Assembly: GCA_029934195.1 (NCBI GenBank)
Contig: JAOZMQ010000165.1
Span: forward strand, 1-6,701
Source of the DNA: Candidatus Cloacimonadota bacterium
Lineage (GTDB): Bacteria > Cloacimonadota > Cloacimonadia > Cloacimonadales > JAOZMQ01
Length of the DNA: 6,701 bases
Reading direction: 5' to 3'
Part shown: positions 1 through 6,187 of the stretch, in pieces
How the letters are laid out: each line of letters begins with the position of its first letter
How positions within the stretch are numbered: the first letter of the stretch is position 1
Translations under genes and position numbers: made by a program
The notes under the pieces: generated by a model
Database searches by the model: none
What the model saw: the letters and a program-made list of their open reading frames with translations, nothing else
What the model was told of the DNA's origin: nothing

Positions 1-1852
1 TGATATTTACAAACAAGAAAATAAAAAAATATGCAATCAAATTTATGAACTTCTATCAATACTTCAGAACGGTGGAGAATACAACTATAAATATAATATA
101 AATTTAGCGAAACTGGATTTTGCTAATAACATAATATCCTACCAAAAACCTACAAATGAAGGAATAGTATTAGAAGCAATCAATCTTTTCCCAATAATTA
201 AGAAGATTGAAGACAGTTTTAATGAAATATTAGATATTAAAGAAAAAATCTTAAATCTCAAATTTGCAAGTGAAAAAAAAGATTTAAATAACGAAGCTAT
301 TTACAAAGAAATGATGCTACACACCGTTTATGAGAGAGCTCTTGAAGATATAAACAGGATAACTTTTGAAGTTGAGCAAAAAATCTTTCAAATGAAGAAT
401 TACAGGAAAAAATTGAGAGTCGCTAATACTCATTTTTTTTTGTTGTTACTTTCAATTTTTTCAATAATAATTTCCATTGTGTCGCTTGTGTTAAACAAAC
501 AGATTAAGATGATTCAAAAAGAGAATGAAGAAAACACCGAACGCTTCAAAGCTTTTTCCGAAGCAACTTTTGAAGGTCTAATTTTTTCTGAAAATGGCAA
601 AATTTTTGATATGAATAAAAAAGTGACTGATTTAACAGGTTACTCTTTGAAGGAAATACAGGGTTTTAATAAAACAAATTTTATTGATTCAAAATACAAA
701 AAAAGAATAATGCTGAATATAAATTCTAATTCAGATAAACCTTACGATGTTGTTGGTAAAAGAAAGGATGGGAAGAGAATTGCTATCGAATTTAAAGGAA
801 AATCTTTTCATTATAAAAACAGAATAATAAGAGTAGCTTCAATAAAAGATATTACTGATCGCAAAAAAGCCGAAGAAGAATTAAAGGCAAGCAAGGACCG
901 TTTATCTAAAACATTGATGGTAGCAAATGATGGAATGTGGGATTGGGATTTGATTACAAATAAAGTTTATTTCGATCCAAGATATTATGAAATGGCAGGA
1001 TATGCTGTTGATGAATTCCCACACGAGTTTGATGAATTTAAAAAAAGAGTTCATCCCAAGGATGTTAAAAATGTTATGGTTCAAGCACAGCTGTATCTTG
1101 AAGGAAAAACTGCTCGTTTTAATGTTGAATTCCGGTTTAAAAAGAAAGGTGGGGGTTGGCTTTGGATAAATGGACGTGGATTAATTGTTGAACGCGACAA
1201 GAACAATAAACCCCTACGATTTATTGGTACTCATTCAGATATCACCGACCGCAAAAAAGCTGAAGAAGTGCTACGGAAAAGTGAAGAAAAATATCGAGTA
1301 ATGATTGAAAACTCCGGTGATGCAATTTTAATCAGACAAAATGGAGCTTTCGTGTTTGCAAATAAATCTTTATTAACAAAATTAGGTTATTCGAAAGAAG
1401 AGTTTTTTAAGCTCGGGAACAATATAATTTTCCAACAAGAAATTCTAACAGAAATGGATTCTCGTTTTTTACAAAATGAAACCTATCAAATTTCTTTTGA
1501 AACGAAGATTTTGAATAAAAATGAAACAACAATTGATGTTGAAGTAACTGAACGAGTAATATTTTATGATGATACTAAAGCTCAATTTTTAACAATTCGT
1601 GATATTACAAAGCAAAAAGAAATAATGAAAATTCTTCAAAGAGGGGCAGAGCAAACAAAAGGTTTGAATGAGTTTATTCCAATTTGTGCCGGATGCTCTT
1701 TAATTAGAGATGATGAAAAGGAAGGGAAACCTTGGGTTAAACCTGCTGAATATATTTCCGAACGGTTGCCGGAAGTTAAGTTTTCGCATGGAATGTGCCC
1801 TGATTGTATGAAGAAATGGTATCCTGATTTTGTGGAAGACAAAGAAGGTTAA
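1..1852 (+). CDS. Kinase-less multi-PAS membrane sensor with Cys-rich tail, copy 1 (5' end missing)
   Basis: The frame is open from base 2 to the TAA at 1850-1852, giving 616 residues that match residues 83-698 of the complete copy at 2972-5068. The start and first membrane segment lie off the left edge; the ATG at 311 is internal, not the start. It contains the rest of the outer sensor domain, a second membrane segment (about 434-493), PAS domain 1 (about 542-860), PAS 2 (about 900-1250), PAS 3 (about 1280-1615) and a CxxC...HxxCxxC tail (about 1685-1815). From base 239 on it is identical to copy 2. Before that it has 23 base differences. Among readable codons these give 12 silent changes and seven residue changes (by copy-2 numbering L115I, L122F, S123A, I125N, K130Q, K147I, M150K). 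Seventeen of the 23 fall at third codon positions, so this looks like a selected paralogue rather than sequencing noise. The output partner is unknown. Confidence 0.9.
   Translation, partial: DIYKQENKKICNQIYELLSILQNGGEYNYKYNINLAKLDFANNIISYQKPTNEGIVLEAINLFPIIKKIEDSFNEILDIKEKILNLKFASEKKDLNNEAIYKEMMLHTVYERALEDINRITFEVEQKIFQMKNYRKKLRVANTHFFLLLLSIFSIIISIVSLVLNKQIKMIQKENEENTERFKAFSEATFEGLIFSENGKIFDMNKKVTDLTGYSLKEIQGFNKTNFIDSKYKKRIMLNINSNSDKPYDVVGKRKDGKRIAIEFKGKSFHYKNRIIRVASIKDITDRKKAEEELKASKDRLSKTLMVANDGMWDWDLITNKVYFDPRYYEMAGYAVDEFPHEFDEFKKRVHPKDVKNVMVQAQLYLEGKTARFNVEFRFKKKGGGWLWINGRGLIVERDKNNKPLRFIGTHSDITDRKKAEEVLRKSEEKYRVMIENSGDAILIRQNGAFVFANKSLLTKLGYSKEEFFKLGNNIIFQQEILTEMDSRFLQNETYQISFETKILNKNETTIDVEVTERVIFYDDTKAQFLTIRDITKQKEIMKILQRGAEQTKGLNEFIPICAGCSLIRDDEKEGKPWVKPAEYISERLPEVKFSHGMCPDCMKKWYPDFVEDKEG
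239..268. other. 30-base shared segment at entry and exit of the repeat array
   Basis: The diverged left sequence becomes identical to the repeat at 239. The right edge stops matching at 6701, where T replaces the A found at 269 and 3485. The entry and exit branch points therefore bracket the same 30 bases (239-268, 3455-3484, 6671-6700). These encode part of the outer sensor domain and may be a recombination point or an assembly-graph node. Only one base of exit divergence is visible. Confidence 0.5.
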
Positions 1853-1883
1853 AATGGATTGCAAGTAGTTTTTTGAGATTCTT

Positions 1884-1945
1884 TCGCTAACAAACAGCTT
1901 CACAGCTGAAAAGAATAGACGTGCCTGCTGCGAGACATTAGCGGT
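1884..1945 (+). other. attC-like imperfect palindrome downstream of sensor gene, copy 1
   Basis: CGCTAA at 1885-1890 pairs with TTAGCG at 1938-1943. Inside it, CAGC at 1895-1898 can pair with GCTG at 1927-1930, or alternatively CAGCT (1895-1899) with AGCTG (1904-1908). The roughly 60-bp size, the position 32 bp after a stop codon, the left TAACAAAC and the right TTAGCGGTAA recall integron attC sites. Against this, the right core reads ATTAGCG rather than GTTAGCG, and the inner arms are weak. It may be a decayed attC, an unrelated hairpin or an RNA 3' structure. The pairing is seen in the sequence; the attC reading is inference. Confidence 0.3.
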
Positions 1946-2060
1946 AATTAGTATCTGAACGAAAAAGAATTTTTAACCATGAAGGACGGAAGATCATGAA
2001 GAAAAGATTAATAGAAAAAACGATTAATTCTCTATCTTCATAGAAGTGACATCTTTGTAG

Positions 2061-2080
2061 CCCAATGCGTTAGCGTTGGG
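2061..2080. repeat. REP-like hairpin, copy 1
   Basis: CCCAATGCGTTAGCGTTGGG folds into an 8-bp stem (one G-T pair) closed by a four-base loop GTTA. It is markedly more GC-rich than its surroundings. No T-run follows on either strand, so it is not an intrinsic terminator. From memory, similar CCCAAYGC...GCGTTGGG hairpins occur between genes in Bacteroidota-like genomes; this could not be checked here. Confidence 0.55.
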
Positions 2081-2091
2081 TAAGATAAAAA

Positions 2092-2151
2092 GAGAACTAA
2101 GCTACAGAGTAGCGACAAAAAAAAAAGAAAATTTAGAAAAAGTTAGTTCTC
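2092..2151. repeat. 9-base perfect inverted repeat, copy 1
   Basis: GAGAACTAA at 2092-2100 is the exact reverse complement of TTAGTTCTC at 2143-2151, with a 42-base loop that is largely A-rich. The loop begins with GCTAC, AGA, GTAGC (2101-2113), itself a small hairpin. GCTAC at 2101-2105 could instead pair with GTAGC at 2057-2061 beside the REP-like hairpin, so alternative folds exist in a leader RNA. A regulatory role is only a possibility. Confidence 0.4.
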
Positions 2152-2181
2152 GTTCAATTACTAATTAACCAAATTAAATTT

Positions 2182-2186
2182 AGGAG
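2182..2186 (+). promoter_or_regulatory. Ribosome-binding site of lipoprotein gene 1
   Basis: AGGAG lies seven bases before the ATG at 2194 and supports that start. A strong Shine-Dalgarno here argues against a typical Bacteroidia host, where such sites are usually weak. Confidence 0.8.
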
Positions 2187-2193
2187 ATGAAGA

Positions 2194-2961
2194 ATGATAA
2201 AGAAAAAAATAATTTCGATACTAATGATACTTCTATTCCTAATAACTTCCTGTAATAGAAAAGCTCACAAACAAAAAGAGCTTTTAATCTATTGTGGAAT
2301 TACAATGATCAAGCCAATAATGGAAATAAAATCAATTATTGAAAAAGAATATGATTGTAATATTTTGATTACTAAAGGTGGTTCAGGAAATTTATTAACC
2401 TCTCTCGAACTAAACAAGATTGGTGATCTTTATCTTCCGGGTTCTGATTCTTATATCAAAAAATGTTGGGAGCAAGACCTTATTTCCGATACAGTTTTCG
2501 TTGGTTATAACAGAGCATCAATAATGGTTCAAAAAGGTAACCCTAAAAATATTACATCCGACCTCAACAACTTTATTAATAAAGATTATGCTGTTGTGAT
2601 TGGGAATCCGGAAAGTGGTAGCATCGGCAAAGAGACAAAGAGGATTCTAACTAAAAAAGGAATATTCGAAGAAGTTAGCAATAATGCATTACAATTAACA
2701 ACAGATTCCAAAAAGTTGTTCCAAGTTCTTAAAGATAAAAAAGCTGATTTAGTAATAAATTGGTATTCAACTTCGAAATGGGAAGAGCACAAAGATTATG
2801 TCACCGCAATTAAGATTGACGAAAAGTATGCTGAGAAGAAAAAGTTGGTAATCGGATTACTTAAAACATCAAAACATCTTGAAATTGCCAAAAGATTTAT
2901 GGCACTTGCACGGAGCAAAGAAGGAAAAGAGATTTTCCGGAAATACGGATTTGGACAATAG
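2194..2961 (+). CDS. ModA/PstS-like periplasmic binding lipoprotein, copy 1
   Basis: This 255-residue exported lipoprotein has a basic start (MIKKK), a hydrophobic stretch (about 6-18) and a lipobox LITSC with the lipidated cysteine at 20. The mature part looks like a type-2 periplasmic binding protein of the molybdate/tungstate/phosphate class. A first strand begins near 31 (LLIYCG), GGSGNL at 62-67 matches the anion-contacting SGxL region, GDLYLPGSDSYI (77-88) matches the usual ADVFISAD region, NPESGSIG is at 138-145, and ADLVINW is at 184-190. The length is normal for the family. No permease or ATPase accompanies it. Instead it lies 10 bp upstream of a membrane sensor, so it probably acts as a ligand-presenting partner, as LuxP does for LuxQ or TorT for TorS. 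The ligand is not determinable. The start is fixed by AGGAG at 2182-2186. Confidence 0.88.
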   Translation: MIKKKIISILMILLFLITSCNRKAHKQKELLIYCGITMIKPIMEIKSIIEKEYDCNILITKGGSGNLLTSLELNKIGDLYLPGSDSYIKKCWEQDLISDTVFVGYNRASIMVQKGNPKNITSDLNNFINKDYAVVIGNPESGSIGKETKRILTKKGIFEEVSNNALQLTTDSKKLFQVLKDKKADLVINWYSTSKWEEHKDYVTAIKIDEKYAEKKKLVIGLLKTSKHLEIAKRFMALARSKEGKEIFRKYGFGQ

Positions 2962-2964
2962 GAG
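2960..2964 (+). promoter_or_regulatory. Ribosome-binding site of sensor gene, overlapping the upstream stop
   Basis: AGGAG shares its first two bases with the TAG stop (2959-2961) of the lipoprotein gene and sits seven bases before ATG 2972. This decides the start over an in-frame ATG at 2879, and suggests translational coupling of the two genes. Confidence 0.8.
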
Positions 2965-2971
2965 ATTATAT

Positions 2972-5068
2972 ATGATTTCATCAATAAAAGATCCAATTAG
3001 AAAGAAAGTTATCCTTCTTGTTTTGTTATCTTTAACATCGTTAATGCTATTAACTTTCTCTCATCAATTCGGTTTTAAAATATATGAGAGAAATTTAGAA
3101 AAAGAAATCAATAATCAAATTTCTAAAAAGGAAATTGGTGAATTAATTTCAAAAAATATTAATGAAAGCCATCTAAAAATTACCCATCTATTAAAATCAT
3201 CGAATCCTTTAAGTTACGATATTTACAAACAAGAAAATAAAAAAATATGCAATCAAATTTATGAACTCCTGTCAATTCTTCAAAACGGTGGAGAATACAA
3301 TTATAAATATAATTTGAATTTAGCAAAACTGGATTTATCTAATATAATAATATCTTATAAGAAACCCACAAATGAAGGAATCGTATTAGAAGCAATCAAT
3401 CTTTTCCCAAAAATTAAGATGATTGAAGATAGTTTTAATGAAATATTAGATATCAAAGAAAAAATCTTAAATCTCAAATTTGCAAGTGAAAAAAAAGATT
3501 TAAATAACGAAGCTATTTACAAAGAAATGATGCTACACACCGTTTATGAGAGAGCTCTTGAAGATATAAACAGGATAACTTTTGAAGTTGAGCAAAAAAT
3601 CTTTCAAATGAAGAATTACAGGAAAAAATTGAGAGTCGCTAATACTCATTTTTTTTTGTTGTTACTTTCAATTTTTTCAATAATAATTTCCATTGTGTCG
3701 CTTGTGTTAAACAAACAGATTAAGATGATTCAAAAAGAGAATGAAGAAAACACCGAACGCTTCAAAGCTTTTTCCGAAGCAACTTTTGAAGGTCTAATTT
3801 TTTCTGAAAATGGCAAAATTTTTGATATGAATAAAAAAGTGACTGATTTAACAGGTTACTCTTTGAAGGAAATACAGGGTTTTAATAAAACAAATTTTAT
3901 TGATTCAAAATACAAAAAAAGAATAATGCTGAATATAAATTCTAATTCAGATAAACCTTACGATGTTGTTGGTAAAAGAAAGGATGGGAAGAGAATTGCT
4001 ATCGAATTTAAAGGAAAATCTTTTCATTATAAAAACAGAATAATAAGAGTAGCTTCAATAAAAGATATTACTGATCGCAAAAAAGCCGAAGAAGAATTAA
4101 AGGCAAGCAAGGACCGTTTATCTAAAACATTGATGGTAGCAAATGATGGAATGTGGGATTGGGATTTGATTACAAATAAAGTTTATTTCGATCCAAGATA
4201 TTATGAAATGGCAGGATATGCTGTTGATGAATTCCCACACGAGTTTGATGAATTTAAAAAAAGAGTTCATCCCAAGGATGTTAAAAATGTTATGGTTCAA
4301 GCACAGCTGTATCTTGAAGGAAAAACTGCTCGTTTTAATGTTGAATTCCGGTTTAAAAAGAAAGGTGGGGGTTGGCTTTGGATAAATGGACGTGGATTAA
4401 TTGTTGAACGCGACAAGAACAATAAACCCCTACGATTTATTGGTACTCATTCAGATATCACCGACCGCAAAAAAGCTGAAGAAGTGCTACGGAAAAGTGA
4501 AGAAAAATATCGAGTAATGATTGAAAACTCCGGTGATGCAATTTTAATCAGACAAAATGGAGCTTTCGTGTTTGCAAATAAATCTTTATTAACAAAATTA
4601 GGTTATTCGAAAGAAGAGTTTTTTAAGCTCGGGAACAATATAATTTTCCAACAAGAAATTCTAACAGAAATGGATTCTCGTTTTTTACAAAATGAAACCT
4701 ATCAAATTTCTTTTGAAACGAAGATTTTGAATAAAAATGAAACAACAATTGATGTTGAAGTAACTGAACGAGTAATATTTTATGATGATACTAAAGCTCA
4801 ATTTTTAACAATTCGTGATATTACAAAGCAAAAAGAAATAATGAAAATTCTTCAAAGAGGGGCAGAGCAAACAAAAGGTTTGAATGAGTTTATTCCAATT
4901 TGTGCCGGATGCTCTTTAATTAGAGATGATGAAAAGGAAGGGAAACCTTGGGTTAAACCTGCTGAATATATTTCCGAACGGTTGCCGGAAGTTAAGTTTT
5001 CGCATGGAATGTGCCCTGATTGTATGAAGAAATGGTATCCTGATTTTGTGGAAGACAAAGAAGGTTAA
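2972..5068 (+). CDS. Kinase-less multi-PAS membrane sensor with Cys-rich tail, copy 2 (complete)
   Basis: This is a 698-residue inner-membrane signalling protein. Membrane segment 1 is about 12-29. An extracytoplasmic, mostly helical domain spans about 30-225, with NGGEYNYKYNLNL at 105-117. Membrane segment 2 is about 227-246. PAS 1 is about 263-368, PAS 2 about 382-500 (GMWDWD near 393, WLWINGRG near 468) and PAS 3 about 513-620. The PAS domains are joined by near-identical DITDRKKAEE linkers at about 365-374 and 495-504. The tail has C644xxC647, IRDD, W660, FSH678GxC681xxC684 and YP, likely a zinc-binding module. I recall this tail at the end of other bacterial PAS proteins. HisKA, HATPase, GGDEF and EAL are absent, so the output must pass to a partner. 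ATG 2972 was chosen for its AGGAG and because it places the membrane segment at the N-terminus; an upstream in-frame ATG at 2879 would overlap the lipoprotein gene by 83 bp. Confidence 0.9.
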   Translation: MISSIKDPIRKKVILLVLLSLTSLMLLTFSHQFGFKIYERNLEKEINNQISKKEIGELISKNINESHLKITHLLKSSNPLSYDIYKQENKKICNQIYELLSILQNGGEYNYKYNLNLAKLDLSNIIISYKKPTNEGIVLEAINLFPKIKMIEDSFNEILDIKEKILNLKFASEKKDLNNEAIYKEMMLHTVYERALEDINRITFEVEQKIFQMKNYRKKLRVANTHFFLLLLSIFSIIISIVSLVLNKQIKMIQKENEENTERFKAFSEATFEGLIFSENGKIFDMNKKVTDLTGYSLKEIQGFNKTNFIDSKYKKRIMLNINSNSDKPYDVVGKRKDGKRIAIEFKGKSFHYKNRIIRVASIKDITDRKKAEEELKASKDRLSKTLMVANDGMWDWDLITNKVYFDPRYYEMAGYAVDEFPHEFDEFKKRVHPKDVKNVMVQAQLYLEGKTARFNVEFRFKKKGGGWLWINGRGLIVERDKNNKPLRFIGTHSDITDRKKAEEVLRKSEEKYRVMIENSGDAILIRQNGAFVFANKSLLTKLGYSKEEFFKLGNNIIFQQEILTEMDSRFLQNETYQISFETKILNKNETTIDVEVTERVIFYDDTKAQFLTIRDITKQKEIMKILQRGAEQTKGLNEFIPICAGCSLIRDDEKEGKPWVKPAEYISERLPEVKFSHGMCPDCMKKWYPDFVEDKEG

Positions 5069-5099
5069 AATGGATTGCAAGTAGTTTTTTGAGATTCTT

Positions 5100-5161
5100 T
5101 CGCTAACAAACAGCTTCACAGCTGAAAAGAATAGACGTGCCTGCTGCGAGACATTAGCGGT
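5100..5161 (+). other. attC-like imperfect palindrome downstream of sensor gene, copy 2
   Basis: This is the same fold as at 1884-1945: CGCTAA at 5101-5106 with TTAGCG at 5154-5159. Its recurrence after each sensor gene, in the same orientation, gives a gene-pair/attC-like order like that of integron cassettes. Because the whole unit is duplicated, the recurrence is not independent evidence. Confidence 0.3.
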
Positions 5162-5276
5162 AATTAGTATCTGAACGAAAAAGAATTTTTAACCATGAAG
5201 GACGGAAGATCATGAAGAAAAGATTAATAGAAAAAACGATTAATTCTCTATCTTCATAGAAGTGACATCTTTGTAG

Positions 5277-5296
5277 CCCAATGCGTTAGCGTTGGG
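5277..5296. repeat. REP-like hairpin, copy 2
   Basis: This is an 8-bp stem with a GTTA loop, identical to 2061-2080. It lacks a T-run on either side. Confidence 0.55.
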
Positions 5297-5307
5297 TAAG
5301 ATAAAAA

Positions 5308-5367
5308 GAGAACTAAGCTACAGAGTAGCGACAAAAAAAAAAGAAAATTTAGAAAAAGTTAGTTCTC
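5308..5367. repeat. 9-base perfect inverted repeat, copy 2
   Basis: GAGAACTAA at 5308-5316 pairs with TTAGTTCTC at 5359-5367, as in copy 1. The small GCTAC/GTAGC hairpin (5317-5329) lies in the loop. Confidence 0.4.
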
Positions 5368-5397
5368 GTTCAATTACTAATTAACCAAATTAAATTT

Positions 5398-5402
5398 AGG
5401 AG
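5398..5402 (+). promoter_or_regulatory. Ribosome-binding site of lipoprotein gene 2
   Basis: AGGAG lies seven bases before ATG 5410, identical to the site of gene 1. Confidence 0.8.
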
Positions 5403-5409
5403 ATGAAGA

Positions 5410-6177
5410 ATGATAAAGAAAAAAATAATTTCGATACTAATGATACTTCTATTCCTAATAACTTCCTGTAATAGAAAAGCTCACAAACAAAAAGAGCTTT
5501 TAATCTATTGTGGAATTACAATGATCAAGCCAATAATGGAAATAAAATCAATTATTGAAAAAGAATATGATTGTAATATTTTGATTACTAAAGGTGGTTC
5601 AGGAAATTTATTAACCTCTCTCGAACTAAACAAGATTGGTGATCTTTATCTTCCGGGTTCTGATTCTTATATCAAAAAATGTTGGGAGCAAGACCTTATT
5701 TCCGATACAGTTTTCGTTGGTTATAACAGAGCATCAATAATGGTTCAAAAAGGTAACCCTAAAAATATTACATCCGACCTCAACAACTTTATTAATAAAG
5801 ATTATGCTGTTGTGATTGGGAATCCGGAAAGTGGTAGCATCGGCAAAGAGACAAAGAGGATTCTAACTAAAAAAGGAATATTCGAAGAAGTTAGCAATAA
5901 TGCATTACAATTAACAACAGATTCCAAAAAGTTGTTCCAAGTTCTTAAAGATAAAAAAGCTGATTTAGTAATAAATTGGTATTCAACTTCGAAATGGGAA
6001 GAGCACAAAGATTATGTCACCGCAATTAAGATTGACGAAAAGTATGCTGAGAAGAAAAAGTTGGTAATCGGATTACTTAAAACATCAAAACATCTTGAAA
6101 TTGCCAAAAGATTTATGGCACTTGCACGGAGCAAAGAAGGAAAAGAGATTTTCCGGAAATACGGATTTGGACAATAG
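5410..6177 (+). CDS. ModA/PstS-like periplasmic binding lipoprotein, copy 2
   Basis: Its 255-residue product is identical to that of the gene at 2194-2961: lipobox cysteine 20, GGSGNL at 62-67, GDLYLPGSDSYI at 77-88 and NPESGSIG at 138-145. It is followed after 10 bp by the truncated third sensor gene, so the lipoprotein-sensor pairing is kept in this unit too. The lack of even silent differences between the two lipoprotein genes contrasts with the roughly 10% divergence seen in bases 1-238. If both copies are real they raise dosage rather than ligand range. If the array is an assembly artefact, this gene and copy 1 are a single gene. Confidence 0.85.
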   Translation: MIKKKIISILMILLFLITSCNRKAHKQKELLIYCGITMIKPIMEIKSIIEKEYDCNILITKGGSGNLLTSLELNKIGDLYLPGSDSYIKKCWEQDLISDTVFVGYNRASIMVQKGNPKNITSDLNNFINKDYAVVIGNPESGSIGKETKRILTKKGIFEEVSNNALQLTTDSKKLFQVLKDKKADLVINWYSTSKWEEHKDYVTAIKIDEKYAEKKKLVIGLLKTSKHLEIAKRFMALARSKEGKEIFRKYGFGQ

Positions 6178-6180
6178 GAG
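6176..6180 (+). promoter_or_regulatory. Ribosome-binding site of third sensor gene, overlapping the upstream stop
   Basis: AGGAG overlaps the TAG stop (6175-6177) of the lipoprotein gene and precedes ATG 6188 by seven bases, as in the preceding unit. Confidence 0.75.
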
Positions 6181-6187
6181 ATTATAT

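Larger units (their letters stand above)
1945..2167. repeat. Inverted-repeat-bounded segment (MITE-like), copy 1
   Basis: The 17 bases at 1945-1961 and the reverse complement of 2151-2167 match at 15 positions (TAATTAGTA, then GAACG, differing at two middle bases). The 223-bp segment between their outer ends has no coding frame and contains the REP-like hairpin and the 9-base inverted repeat. Short noncoding DNA bounded by inverted repeats suggests a miniature transposable element, but I see no target-site duplication, and the A+T-rich ends make some symmetry less surprising. Confidence 0.4.
1853..2193. other. Noncoding spacer, copy 1: mosaic of small symmetric elements
   Basis: This is 341 bp with no convincing coding frame, between the sensor stop and the lipoprotein start. 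It holds an attC-like fold (1884-1945), 17-base inverted repeats (1945-1961 and 2151-2167), a REP-like hairpin (2061-2080), a 9-base inverted repeat (2092-2100 with 2143-2151), an imperfect direct repeat of CATGAAG (1978-1984 and 1995-2001), GATTAAT twice (2006-2012 and 2022-2028), and an A-rich tract (about 2115-2140). The promoter of the two-gene unit should lie here, but no clear -35/-10 or Bacteroidota-type TAnnTTTG box could be fixed. No hairpin followed by a T-run was found, so no intrinsic terminator is called. Confidence 0.75.
5161..5383. repeat. Inverted-repeat-bounded segment (MITE-like), copy 2
   Basis: The ends at 5161-5177 and 5367-5383 match in inverted orientation at 15 of 17 positions, exactly as in copy 1. 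It is noncoding and contains the REP-like hairpin. Confidence 0.4.
5069..5409. other. Noncoding spacer, copy 2
   Basis: This matches 1853-2193 and carries the same set of elements. It includes the CATGAAG pair (5194-5200 and 5211-5217), the GATTAAT pair (5222-5228 and 5238-5244) and the A-rich tract near 5331-5356. No coding frame, promoter consensus or intrinsic terminator is supported. Confidence 0.75.

Noticed and set aside
311..313. ATG at 311 as a true start of a shorter, 513-residue protein
   Set aside because: The same frame is open back to base 2 and matches the middle of the complete sensor. No ribosome-binding site precedes it, and a start here would remove most of the sensor domain.
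902..1084. Short minus-strand frames antisense to the sensor and lipoprotein genes (for example 902-1084, 1636-1842, 2586-2792, and their copies)
   Set aside because: All are under 70 codons, lie opposite well-supported genes, have no recognisable motifs, and recur only because the unit is duplicated.
1700..1903. Minus-strand 67-residue frame running from the spacer into the sensor gene
   Set aside because: It mostly overlaps the Cys-rich tail coding region in antisense, with no ribosome-binding site and no protein-like pattern.
2053..2060. Bacteroidota-type -7 box (TAnnTTTG) in TCTTTGTA
   Set aside because: The TA at the required spacing is missing (CATCTTTG), no TTG element lies at about -33, and it is not close to the gene start.
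2061..2080. Hairpin as an intrinsic terminator of the sensor gene
   Set aside because: No T-run follows on the plus strand (TAAGATAAAA) or on the minus strand, and it lies about 200 bp past the stop.
2060..2081. GCCCAAT...GTTGGGT as an attC core pair (GTTGGGT fits GTTRRRY)
   Set aside because: The whole palindrome is only about 22 bases, far shorter than an attC site. The match is explained by the hairpin itself.
2879..2971. In-frame upstream ATG at 2879 as the start of the sensor gene
   Set aside because: It would add 31 polar residues before the membrane segment, overlap the lipoprotein gene by 83 bp, and ignore the well-placed AGGAG before ATG 2972.
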